Shown: positions 1 to 7,141, counted from the stretch's first letter. The stretch is DNA of 7,970 nt from an uncultured Elioraea sp. (GCA_937995555.1 CALKJX010000003.1:1-7970); one strand, 5' to 3'. Program-made: numbers and translations. Notes: generated by a model not told the origin, from the sequence alone.

Positions 1-693
1 GGCATACATCACCATCACGCGCGCGCAGCGTTCCGCGACCACGCCGAGATCATGCGTGATCATCGCGACCGCGAGCCCGGTCTCCTCGCGCAGCTCGTCG
101 ATCAGGTCGAGCACCTGGGCGCGGATCGTGACGTCGAGCGCCGTCGTCGGCTCGTCGGCAACCAGCAGGCGCGGCTGGCCGGCGAGCGCGATCGCGATCA
201 TCGCGCGCTGGCGCATCCCGCCCGAGAACTGGTGCGGATAGTCGGCGAGCCGCCGCTCCGGCGAGGGAATGCCGACACGGCGGAGCAGCGCGATCGCCTG
301 CTCGCGCGCCTCGGTCTCGGATCTCGCAAGCCCGTGCGTCAGGATGGTCTCGACGATCTGCGTGCCGATGGTGAAGGCCGGATTGAGCGCCGAGAGCGCG
401 TCCTGCATCGCGAGCGCCATGGCACGGCCCCGCAGCGCGCGCATCGCGGCGGGCGGCAGGCGCGCGAGATCGGTGCCGTCGAACAGGATCTCGCCTGCTT
501 CGATCCGGCCCGGCGGACGAACCAGCCCCAGCACCGAGAGGAACGTCACGCTCTTGCCCGAACCGGACTCGCCGACCACGCCGAGCGCCTCGCCCGGCGC
601 GATCTCGAGATCGACCCCGTCGCACGCCGCGAGCGGGCCGCGCCGCGTCGGGAACACCGTGCGCAGGCCGCGCACCGACAATAGCGCCGTCAT
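1..693 (-). CDS. Peptide/nickel-type ABC transporter ATP-binding protein (DppD/OppD-like), partial at left edge
   Basis: Cytoplasmic ATPase subunit that powers a peptide/nickel-class importer. The first 231 residues are visible; the C-terminal part lies beyond the window. In order I see Walker A GESGSGKS (residues 41-48), the Q-loop glutamine in AMQD (97), the signature FSGGMRQR (156-163), Walker B LLVADEP with catalytic Glu181, the D-loop ALD, and the H-loop histidine in MITHD (214). All key residues are intact. The MRQR form of the signature and the SALNP after the Q-loop are typical of the DppD/OppD branch. The ATG at 693-691 overlaps the TGA of the upstream permease gene (ATGA). No good ribosome binding site precedes it, so translation is probably coupled. 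DppD-type proteins usually have about 320-330 residues, so roughly 90-100 are missing. The family is certain; the substrate is unknown. Confidence 0.95.
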   Translation of the reverse strand, partial: MTALLSVRGLRTVFPTRRGPLAACDGVDLEIAPGEALGVVGESGSGKSVTFLSVLGLVRPPGRIEAGEILFDGTDLARLPPAAMRALRGRAMALAMQDALSALNPAFTIGTQIVETILTHGLARSETEAREQAIALLRRVGIPSPERRLADYPHQFSGGMRQRAMIAIALAGQPRLLVADEPTTALDVTIRAQVLDLIDELREETGLAVAMITHDLGVVAERCARVMVMYA

Positions 694-1580
694 GACGTGT
701 GCAGCCTGGGATCGAAGGCGTCGCGCAGCCCCTGGCTGGCGAGATTGATCGACAGAACGAGGGCGAGGATCGCGAGCCCCGGCACGGTCGAGACCCACCA
801 CGCATCCACCAGGAAGTCGCGCCCGTCCGCCACCATCGAGCCCCAGGACGGTGTCGGCGGCTGCACGCCGAGGCCCAGGAACGACAGCGAGGCCTCCATG
901 ATGATCACGTAGGCCATGCGGAAGGTGGCGACGACCAGCACGGGCGAGAGCACGTTGGGCAGGATCTCGCGCAGCATGATGCGCGCGGGCCGGCAGCCGA
1001 CCGCGCGCGCGGCCTCGACATAGTCCTGCTCGCGCGCCGCCAGCGTCTCGCCGCGCACCACGCGGCAGGTGAACACCCACTCCTTGTAGACGAGTGCCAA
1101 CACGATGTTGTGCAGGCCCGGGCCCATCATCGCCATCAGCCCTATCGCGAAGACGAGATAGGGAAAGCCGAGCAGCGTATCGACCAGGCGCGAGATCAGC
1201 GTATCGGTCCAGCCGCGGAGGTAGCCGGCGGCCAGCCCTGCCATGGTGCCGATCGCGGCGGCGATCGCGATCACCAGCCCGGCGACCAGCAGCGAGACGC
1301 GCGCGCCCCAGATCAGGCGCGAGAGGATGTCGCGGCCGAGCCCGTCGCAGCCGAGCAGGAAGCCCCACTCGCCGCCCTCGTCCCAGGCGGGCGGCTGGAG
1401 GCGGCGGAACAGGTCGGCCTCGGCCGGGTCGTGCGGCGCGATCAGGGGGGCCGCGAGCGCGATCACGATGAAGGCCAGAATGACGGCGGCCGAGCCGATC
1501 GCGGTCTTGTTGGCCGCGAACCGGATCAGCCCGAGCCGCAGCGGCGAGAGCGGCCGCTCTTCGACCGCAAGCGTGCTCAC
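690..1580 (-). CDS. Peptide/nickel-type ABC transporter permease (DppC/OppC-like)
   Basis: Second inner-membrane permease of the importer, 296 residues, the normal length for DppC. A short cytoplasmic N-terminus leads into a first membrane segment (about 28-48), followed by the family motif around LLGCDGLGRDILSR (75-88). The EAA loop that docks on the ATPase is at about 189-213 (EAARAVGCRPARIMLREILP), and the hallmark SLSFLGLGVQPPTPSWG lies at 231-247. The start is GTG at 1580-1578. It overlaps the TGA of the preceding permease (GTGA), and AAGGTG lies 5 nt upstream as a fair ribosome binding site. The gene ends in another 4-base overlap with the ATPase gene, so the three reading frames are tightly coupled. 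No lesion is seen. The substrate cannot be read from the permease. Confidence 0.95.
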   Translation of the reverse strand: MSTLAVEERPLSPLRLGLIRFAANKTAIGSAAVILAFIVIALAAPLIAPHDPAEADLFRRLQPPAWDEGGEWGFLLGCDGLGRDILSRLIWGARVSLLVAGLVIAIAAAIGTMAGLAAGYLRGWTDTLISRLVDTLLGFPYLVFAIGLMAMMGPGLHNIVLALVYKEWVFTCRVVRGETLAAREQDYVEAARAVGCRPARIMLREILPNVLSPVLVVATFRMAYVIIMEASLSFLGLGVQPPTPSWGSMVADGRDFLVDAWWVSTVPGLAILALVLSINLASQGLRDAFDPRLHTS

Positions 1581-2584
1581 AGCCGCACCTTCGGGTTGAG
1601 CGCGGTGTAGAGCAGATCGGCGATGAAGTTCAGCAGCACGTAGGTGACCGCGTAGAGCAGCACGGCCGCCTGCACGAGCGGGTAGTTGCGCGCGAAGATG
1701 CTCTCGACCACGAGACGGCCGAGGCCCGGCCAGCCGAACACGGTCTCGACGATCATGTTGCCGCCGAGCAGCGAGCCGGTTTCGATCGCGGTGACCGTGA
1801 CCGCCGGGATCAGCGCGTTCTTGAGCGCGTGGCGCAGCAGCACGCGCCGGCGCGTCAGCCCCTTGGCCTCGGCGAACAGCACGTAGTCCGAGGCGAGCAC
1901 CTCGGCCATCGCGCTGCGCACCACGCGCGCGAGCAGGGCGGCGGTCGGCAGGCCGAGCGTGATCGCGGGCAGGGTCAGATGCGCGACCGTGTTGCCGAAG
2001 GCCGAGAGGTCGCCGGCCAGCAGCGTATCGATCAGCAGGAAGCCGGTGACGCGCGGCACCTCATAGGCGAAGCCGATCCGCCCGCCCACCGGCAGCAGCC
2101 GGAACTCCACCGCGAACAGCAGGATCAGCAGGATGCCGAACCAGAACCCGGGCAGCGAGACGCCGAACAGCGAGGCGGCCGAGAGTGCGCGGTCGATCCA
2201 GGAGTCCCGCTTCACCGCCGCCATCACGCCGAGCGGGATCGCGACCAGGATCGCGACGATCAGCGCCACCAGTGTCAGTTCGATCGTCGCCGGCAGGCGT
2301 TCGGCGATCACGTCCCAGACCGGGCGGCGGTGGAAGAACGAGATGCCGAAATCGCCGCGCACGGCGTTGCCGAGGAACACCAGGAAGCGCTCGACCAGCG
2401 GACGGTCGAGGCCGAGATCGCGGCGCAGCGCGGCCGCCTGTTCGTCGGTCGCGCGCTGGTCGGCGAGCATGATCTCCACCGGATCGCCCGGCGTCAGCGT
2501 GATCATCAGGAAGACGATCAGGCTGACGCCGAACAGCACCGGCAGGAGCTGGGCCAGCCGCTCGGCCAGCCGTGTCGCGGTCAT
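1577..2584 (-). CDS. Peptide/nickel-type ABC transporter permease (DppB/OppB-like)
   Basis: First inner-membrane permease of the importer, 335 residues, in the usual DppB range. The N-terminal membrane segment (about 11-30) is followed by TPGDP (31-35), the conserved periplasmic motif of this branch. More membrane segments lie at about 100-123, 136-158, 200-220 and 302-326. The EAA loop for ATPase contact is at about 238-260 (AEAKGLTRRRVLLRHALKN), and the family signature ETVFGWPGLGRL is at 280-291. The ATG at 2584-2582 comes 19 nt after the stop of the substrate-binding protein gene. No clear Shine-Dalgarno sequence is visible in that short GC-rich gap. The stop overlaps the GTG start of the next permease. 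The gene is intact and belongs to the same transcription unit as its neighbours. Confidence 0.95.
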   Translation of the reverse strand: MTATRLAERLAQLLPVLFGVSLIVFLMITLTPGDPVEIMLADQRATDEQAAALRRDLGLDRPLVERFLVFLGNAVRGDFGISFFHRRPVWDVIAERLPATIELTLVALIVAILVAIPLGVMAAVKRDSWIDRALSAASLFGVSLPGFWFGILLILLFAVEFRLLPVGGRIGFAYEVPRVTGFLLIDTLLAGDLSAFGNTVAHLTLPAITLGLPTAALLARVVRSAMAEVLASDYVLFAEAKGLTRRRVLLRHALKNALIPAVTVTAIETGSLLGGNMIVETVFGWPGLGRLVVESIFARNYPLVQAAVLLYAVTYVLLNFIADLLYTALNPKVRL

Positions 2585-2603
2585 GGCGGAGCGGCCGCCG
2601 CGA

Positions 2604-4148
2604 TCAGGCGATGCGCACGCGGTGCAGGTTGATGCGGCTGTCGGCCTGCGGCTTCCAGCCGGCGATGCGCCTGGAGACGCCGTAGAGATCCTGCGGCAAC
2701 CAGAGGAAAATCCACGGCGCCTGATCCGTCACGATCGCCTGGGCGCGCTGGTACATCGCCGCGCGCTTGCCCTGGTCGGCCTCGGTCTCGGCCGCGTCGA
2801 GCAGCCGGTCTACCTCGGCGTTCGAGAAGCCGGCCGAGTTGCCGCGCCCCCCGGTGCGAAGCGTGGGCACCATGATGTCGGAGGGGTCGAGCGCGCCGTT
2901 GCCCCAGGAGGTGAGATACATGTCGCGCTCGCGCCGGCGCTCGGGATTCTGCCACATCGGGCCGAGCACCGCGCCCTCCCAGACCTGCGCGCGCACGCGC
3001 AAGCCGGTGCGGGAGAGCAGCGCGGCGATCGCCTCGGCCACCTCCTTGAACGCGGCCACGCAGTCGATCACGAGCTCCGTGCCCTCGGCCACGCCGGCCT
3101 CGGCGAGCAGCGCGCGCGCCCGTGCGAGATCGTGCCGGTACTCGGGCAGCTCGGCGTTGAAGCCGAAGGCATCCGGGCTCATCACCCCGCGCAGCGGGGT
3201 CGCGGTGTTGTTGAGGATGCGACTGATGATCGCGTTCTTGTCGAGCGCGTGGTTGAGCGCGCGGCGCACGCGAACATCTGTGAAGGGCGCCTTGGCGTTG
3301 TTCAGCGCGACGAAGAAGGTGCGCGTGCCGTTCACCTTGGCGACGTCGGCGTTCGGGCTCGCCTCGACCTGGCGCATCGCCGAGGGGGGCAGCTCGTTGA
3401 TGATGTCCACCTCGCCCGCGAGCAGGGCGGCGATGCGCGCGCTGTTCTCGGGGATGACGCGGAAGATCACGCGGTCCACCTGCGCCGGGCCCACGGGCGG
3501 GATGGCGGGCGAGCCGCCGTAGTAGCCGTCGAAACGCTCCATGATCACCGCCTCGCCGCGGCGCCATTCGGCCAGCTTGAACGGGCCGCAGCCGTCGGGG
3601 CGGGTCTGCATGCCCTCCTGGCCGACGCGCTCGACCTGGCGGCGGTTCACCACCTCCTGGAACGGCAGCATGGCGCCGAGGATCGGCCAGGGCTCGCCCA
3701 GGATCATGCGCACGGTGCGCTCGTCCACCACCACCGTGTCCCGGAGCGGACCGAGCAGGCTCTTGCGCGGGCTGGTCTGCCCGCCCATCGCGTTGTCCTT
3801 CACCAGCCGGTTGAAGGTGAAGGCGATGTCCTCGGCGGTGAGCGGATCACCCGAGTGGAAGCGGATGCCCGACCGGATGCGGAACTCGTAGGTCTTGGCG
3901 TCCACGGCGCGCCAGGCTTCGGCGATCTCGGGCACGACCCGCATGGCCGGGTCGCGCGTCAGCAGCCCGTCATGGATGTTGCGGATGATGGTCTGGGTCT
4001 CGCGGTTGCGGTGGTTCGCCGGATCGAGGGTCAGCGCGTCCTGGCTGAAGCCCACCCGCACGTCGCGGGTGCGCGTCTGCGCGGCGAGCGGGCCCGGCAT
4101 CGCCGCCACGGCGGCGGCGGTCGCGAGCAGACTGCGGCGTCCGATCAT
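2604..4148 (-). CDS. Periplasmic substrate-binding protein of a peptide/nickel-type ABC transporter (SBP_bac_5 family)
   Basis: A 514-residue protein that captures the ligand in the periplasm and delivers it to the two permeases encoded just downstream. The N-terminus has a twin arginine (MIGRRSLL), a hydrophobic stretch (7-18) and a likely signal peptidase site after LAA (21-23). There is no lipobox cysteine, so it should be soluble and periplasmic; Tat export is possible but the motif is only partial. The SBP_bac_5 family hallmark is at 91-115 (RSGIRFHSGDPLTAEDIAF and following residues). Length fits DppA/OppA-like proteins. I chose the ATG at 4148-4146 because CGGGAGA lies at the right distance and the signal peptide begins there; an open frame continues upstream through ATGs near 4200 but without these features. 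Substrate could be peptides, glutathione, opines or a metal chelate; sequence alone does not decide. Confidence 0.94.
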   Translation of the reverse strand: MIGRRSLLATAAAVAAMPGPLAAQTRTRDVRVGFSQDALTLDPANHRNRETQTIIRNIHDGLLTRDPAMRVVPEIAEAWRAVDAKTYEFRIRSGIRFHSGDPLTAEDIAFTFNRLVKDNAMGGQTSPRKSLLGPLRDTVVVDERTVRMILGEPWPILGAMLPFQEVVNRRQVERVGQEGMQTRPDGCGPFKLAEWRRGEAVIMERFDGYYGGSPAIPPVGPAQVDRVIFRVIPENSARIAALLAGEVDIINELPPSAMRQVEASPNADVAKVNGTRTFFVALNNAKAPFTDVRVRRALNHALDKNAIISRILNNTATPLRGVMSPDAFGFNAELPEYRHDLARARALLAEAGVAEGTELVIDCVAAFKEVAEAIAALLSRTGLRVRAQVWEGAVLGPMWQNPERRRERDMYLTSWGNGALDPSDIMVPTLRTGGRGNSAGFSNAEVDRLLDAAETEADQGKRAAMYQRAQAIVTDQAPWIFLWLPQDLYGVSRRIAGWKPQADSRINLHRVRIA

Positions 4149-4157
4149 GGTCGTCTC

Positions 4158-4162
4158 CCGTT
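4158..4162 (-). promoter_or_regulatory. Ribosome binding site of the substrate-binding protein gene
   Basis: On the minus strand GGGAG precedes the ATG at 4148 with a normal spacer of about 9 nt (GGGAGACGACC then ATG, counting the full purine run). It supports this start over in-frame ATGs further upstream. Confidence 0.6.
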
Positions 4163-4211
4163 GGTGTTGGCTGCGGCGCCCGCAGCCGGGCGTCGTCATC
4201 ATGCGCCGTGC

Positions 4212-4227
4212 AGCAAGCCGCGTGCCA
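4212..4227 (-). promoter_or_regulatory. Candidate sigma-54 (RpoN) promoter for the peptide transporter operon
   Basis: The minus strand reads TGGCACGCGGCTTGCT, a perfect match to the sigma-54 consensus TGGCAC-N5-TTGCW. The invariant GG (4226-4225, the -24 element) and GC (4214-4213, the -12 element) have exactly 10 bases between them. A start of transcription near 4201 is predicted, giving a leader of about 53 nt before the ATG at 4148. The site lies in the only long gap on the strand and points the right way. Sigma-54 is known to drive many nitrogen-regulated uptake operons, so control by nitrogen or by a ligand-sensing activator is plausible. It is a sequence prediction only; no sigma-70 type promoter stood out in the gap. 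Confidence 0.6.
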
Positions 4228-4289
4228 TCGGCGCGAAGCGGCCGGTTCCGGCGGCCGGCCCGTTGCGGGAGCGTGGCAGGCGTGCGTTT

Positions 4290-4314
4290 CGCGCTAGCGC
4301 GTGCGGCGCACGCG
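4290..4314. repeat. Two overlapping perfect palindromes upstream of the candidate sigma-54 promoter
   Basis: Positions 4298-4314 form an inverted repeat with 7-base arms and a 3-base centre (CGCGTGC GGC GCACGCG). Positions 4290-4301 form a 12-base perfect palindrome (CGCGCTAGCGCG) that shares four bases with it. They lie directly after the phnE2 stop and about 90-110 bp upstream of the predicted sigma-54 start site, the usual distance for an enhancer-binding protein. As an alternative, the first could fold into an RNA hairpin that ends the phn transcript, but no T run follows it. Confidence 0.5.
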
Positions 4315-4315
4315 G

Positions 4316-5147
4316 TCAGATCAGCCGGCTGCGGATCCGCGTGACCACGATCTCGGCCAGGATCGCCACGGCGAAGATCGCCGGCAGCACGGTCGCCATC
4401 CGGTCCCACCGGAAGAAGTTCAGCGCATCGTCCAGCACCGCGCCGATGTCGCCCGCGCCGACCAGCCCGAGCACCGCGCTCTCGCCTACATTGATGTCCC
4501 AGCGGAACAGGGCGATGCCCCAGAAGCCCGGCTGCACCTGCGGCCAGTAGCCCTTCAGCATCACGCCCCCCAGGGCGCGCCGGATGCGCGCAGCGCCTCG
4601 ATCGGGCCGTTCGCGGTCTCGTCCGGTGCCTCGGCAAGCAGCTTGCCCACGAAGCCGATCGAGCGGAACGCGAACGCCATCACCCCGGCGGCGGCGCCCG
4701 GCCCGATCATCGCGACGAACACCAGCGCCCAGACCAGCGTGTTCGCCGACCGTGACGATACCAGCATCAGTTGCGCGAACGCGTTCAGCGCCGGCACCGG
4801 CGTGATGATGCGCGAGGCGAGCAGCGCGATGGGCGCCGCGAACGCGAAGCAGAGGATGGTGCCGAGCGTGGCGATGTGGATCGTCTCGATCAGCGCTGCG
4901 TGCACCGCGTCTGGCTAGTGGCACGGATCGGACGGCCACATGCGGATCAGCAGATCCGCCATCTGCTCCGGCGGGTCGGCGAGGAACTCCGGTATGATCT
5001 CGATCGTGCGCACCGACCACACCAGGGCGGCGGCGATGCCGAGCCAGATCGCGAAGCGCGCGAGGCGCTGGCGCGGGCTTGAGCACGTCCACTCGCGCAG
5101 CAGCGGTGCCGCAGGGTCGCGCCGGGCGACGACGCCGTCGCGCTCAT
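4316..5147 (-). pseudogene. phnE: Broken phosphonate-type ABC transporter permease, second copy (PhnE2)
   Basis: Remnant of the second inner-membrane permease of a phosphonate-type importer. The ATG (5147-5145) overlaps the TGA of phnE1, as in an intact operon. After two or three codons the frame shifts (about 5139-5141); the family sequence then runs through IPEFLADPPEQMADLL to DPCH, where a TAG at 4917-4915 replaces what is probably the tyrosine of a HYPD-like stretch. It continues in the same frame (ALIETIHIATLGT; SSRSANTLVWALVF; FRSIGFVGKLLAEA) to APWG. There a run of six G on the coding strand (4566-4571) appears to have lost one base. The last part is in a third frame (LKGYWPQV; ALFRWDINVGESAVLG), ending at TGA 4318-4316. 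Three disabling lesions make it dead. A GTG restart at 4905 is possible but would still hit the later frameshift. Confidence 0.9.
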
Positions 5148-5925
5148 TGCAAGGCGGCCCGCACGCGTGTCGCCACCAGCTCGGCGGCGATGATCAGCGC
5201 CATGATGATGATCAGGATCGCGGCGACGAAGTCGAAGTCGAAGCGCTTGAAGGCAGCGAACAGCGTGCCCGCGATCCCGCCGGCGCCGACCCCGCCGACC
5301 ATGGTGCAGTTCCGGAGGTTCGAGTCCACCTGGTAGATGCAGAAGCCGACGAAGCGCGAAGCGACCTGCGGCAGCACGCCGTAGAGCAGCGCTGCGACGA
5401 AGCCCGCCCCGGTGGCGCGCACCGCCTCGACCTGTTCGGGCGAGATCTCCTCGATCGCCTCGGCGAACAGCCTGGCGATGAAGCCGATCGAGGCGACCAC
5501 CCGGGCGCAGATGCCGGCGAGGGCGCCGAAGCCGACCGGCTTGACGGACAGGATCGCGCCGATGACGTGGTGCAGCGACCGGCAGAGGCCGATGGAGCCC
5601 CGCGCAGGCCCGCTGATCCAGCACGGCATCAGGTTGCGCGCGGCGAACAGCGCGACCGGGAAAGAAAGCGCGTGCCGACCGCCGAGGCGATGGAGGCGAT
5701 CTGCAGGCTCTCCGGCATGCGCTCGGCCAGCAGCTCCCAGCGCGCGAAACTGGGCGGCAGCATCTTGCCGAGCAACCACCCCGCCTCGCCCAAGCCGATC
5801 ATCAGCCGCGCGAGGGTGACATCGAGCTGCGAGGCGGCGTAGGCCGCATAGAGTGCGAGCGCGAAAAGTCCCGCGCGCGCGGCCCAGTTCGGGGCGAAGG
5901 CGTGCCGCACGGCCTCCGCGCTCAC
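5144..5925 (-). pseudogene. phnE: Broken phosphonate-type ABC transporter permease, first copy (PhnE1)
   Basis: Remnant of the first permease of the same importer. The likely start is the GTG at 5925-5923, with a strong ribosome site GGGGAGGA (5939-5932) 6 nt upstream; another in-frame GTG at 5931 is too close to that site. The first part, to SLQIASIASAVGT, is in one frame. Then one G seems missing after the ACG codon (about 5670): adding it back restores the family sequence ALSFPVALFAARNLMP. The rest is open to TGA 5146-5144 and contains the permease EAA loop (EAIEEISPEQVEAVRATGA) and late motifs YQVDSNLRNCTMVGGVGAGG and AAFKRFDFDFVAAIL. Repaired, it would be about 260 residues, the normal length. 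It looks the least damaged of the phn genes. Confidence 0.9.
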
Positions 5926-5931
5926 AGTCAC

Positions 5932-5939
5932 TCCTCCCC
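5932..5939 (-). promoter_or_regulatory. Strong ribosome binding site for phnE1
   Basis: GGGGAGGA on the minus strand lies 6 nt before the GTG at 5925 and decides between two nearby in-frame GTG codons (5931 and 5925). It overlaps what was once the coding end of phnC, a relic of the original operon layout. Confidence 0.7.
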
Positions 5940-5942
5940 GCC

Positions 5943-6633
5943 TTAGATCTGCACGAGGTTGTGTTCCTCCAGCGCCTCGGGCGGGCCGTCGAACACGATC
6001 CGCCCGTCCGCCATGCCGATGATGTGCCGCGCGGACCGCTTCGCCAACGGCACGTTGTGGATGTTGACGATCACCGGAATCCCCGCCTCGCCGCAGAGTG
6101 TCGCGATCAGCTCCATGATCTCGACCGGGGTCTTCGCATCGAGCGAGGAGGTCGGCTGGTCGGCGAGCAGCAGGTCGGGCTCCTGCAACGGCGCGCGTGC
6201 TCGGGCGGGCCGACCGCGTCGAGCAGGGCGAAGGCGCGCGCGATGTCCCGCTCCGGGTAGCGCCTGAGCCAGGCGCGCCAGAGCGGCACATGGGCGAGCC
6301 GGCCCGAGAGGACGTTATCCATCACGGAGAGACGCTCGACGAGATTGTACTGCTGGAACACCATGCCGATGCGCCAGCGCGCGAGGGGGAGGGCGCGCCT
6401 GCGCAGCCGCGCGAGATCCTCTGCCCGTGCCGCCGGATCTCGCCCGCACTCGGCTCAACCAGGCGGTTGATGCAGCGTATCAGCGTCGGTTTGCCGGTGC
6501 CGGAGGGGCCGATCACCGCGGTGATGCCGGACCCCTGCACCGCCAGGTCGATGCCATGCAGCACGGGCCTGCCCGGCGCATAGGTCTTGCTGAGCTCCCG
6601 GAGCTCGAGGGCGACGCCGTTCGCGCCGGTCAT
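5943..6633 (-). pseudogene. phnC: Broken phosphonate-type ABC transporter ATP-binding protein (PhnC)
   Basis: Remnant of the ATPase of the phosphonate-type importer, spread over three frames. From ATG 6633 the first part reads LRELSKTYAPG and a Walker A of GPSGTGKPTL; the serine/threonine after the lysine, which holds Mg-ATP, is now proline (CCG). The frame changes at about 6418-6420, before DLARLRRRALPLARW. The second part has the Q-loop region MVFQQYNLVERLSVMDNVLS and runs to LLDAVGPPEHAR. There (about 6191-6197) a deletion has removed the segment that should hold the LSGGQQQR signature and changed frame again. The third part, QEPDLLLADQPTSSLDAKT, has glutamine in place of the catalytic Walker B glutamate. 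It ends at TAA (5945-5943), where the codons after it (GGEE) suggest a lost tyrosine codon. A working ATPase is excluded. Confidence 0.93.
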
Positions 6634-6643
6634 GCCCGTCGCG

Positions 6644-7141
6644 TCACCGCGTCCGGCCGGGCTCCTGCTGTTGCTGGCGCCGCTGCTGCTCGCGTGCCGT
6701 GCGCGGGCGTGCCTCGGCCTCGGCCTCGCAGCGCGCCTCGACATCGGATGCGGTGCGCGTGTAGGGCGCGTTCATTTTGTCGGCGACGAAACGCACCGGC
6801 TCCCAGTCCTTCAGATAGGTCGCCGGCACGAAACGGTCGTTGCCGCCGGGATCGCGTGTCATCTCCTCGGGAAAGCGGAAGCCGTAGAAGCACTGCTTGA
6901 TCTTCTCGACGAGCTCCGGTCTGAGGTCGTGCGCGTAGGCGAAGGACGATGTCGGGAACGGCACGCTCTGCCAGATGATGCGGAAGTTCTCGCCGCACAC
7001 CTGACCGCGCGCGACCATGCGGTGGAACACGTCGGAGGCGACGGGTCCGGCATCGTAGTCGCCGCTGTTCCCGCCCATCACCGATCGGTCATGCCCGCCG
7101 GAGTGGATCACCTGGAGATCTCTGCCGAAGGAGGCTGGTTC
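6644..7141 (-). pseudogene. phnD: C-terminal remnant of phosphonate-type substrate-binding protein (PhnD)
   Basis: About 165 codons matching the C-terminal part of a periplasmic phosphonate-type binding protein, which normally has about 300 residues. The conserved core begins near PASFGRDLQVIHSGGHDRSV and goes on through SGDYDAGPVASDVFHRMVA, SVPFPTSSFAYAHDLRPEL and FRFPEEM to TGA 6646-6644. The N-terminal half with the signal peptide is absent. The frame stays open further upstream, but the residues stop resembling the family at about 7142, where insertion sequence DNA begins. The GTG at 7111 is only an open-frame start, not a real one. The tail is rich in Arg, Glu and Gln. The end of phnD lies 10 nt before the phnC ATG, as in an intact operon. 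The exact junction is inferred from loss of family resemblance. Confidence 0.85.

Larger units (their letters stand above)
4149..4315. other. Intergenic region between phnE2 remnant and peptide transporter operon
   Basis: This 167-base gap has no credible gene. Besides the sigma-54-like promoter and the palindromes listed separately, it has a 6-base inverted repeat with a 4-base loop (4177-4182 with 4187-4192) in the predicted leader of the substrate-binding protein mRNA, and another 6-base inverted repeat (4240-4245 with 4255-4260) just upstream of the promoter. Neither has a T run, so neither looks like a standard terminator. In DNA this GC-rich, short inverted repeats are common and may mean nothing. 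Confidence 0.6.

Noticed and set aside
52..1610. Further plus-strand open frames opposite the ATPase and second permease.
   Set aside because: Low-complexity Arg/Ala/Glu-rich translations without motifs, fully overlapping strongly supported minus-strand genes.
4298..4314. Rho-independent terminator after phnE2.
   Set aside because: The stem is perfect and GC-rich, but the minus-strand sequence after it (CTAGCGCGAAACG) has no T run. Kept only as a palindrome.
2133..4550. A very long open frame on the plus strand, opposite the substrate-binding protein and first permease.
   Set aside because: The opposite strand encodes well-recognised proteins with intact motifs. The plus-strand translation has no recognisable domain, is rich in Arg, Ala, His and Gly, and is the expected shadow of GC-rich codon use.
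4561..4905. A separate small gene starting at GTG 4905 within phnE2.
   Set aside because: Its translation is the central part of PhnE2 and lines up with the flanking pieces; it is one segment of a broken gene.
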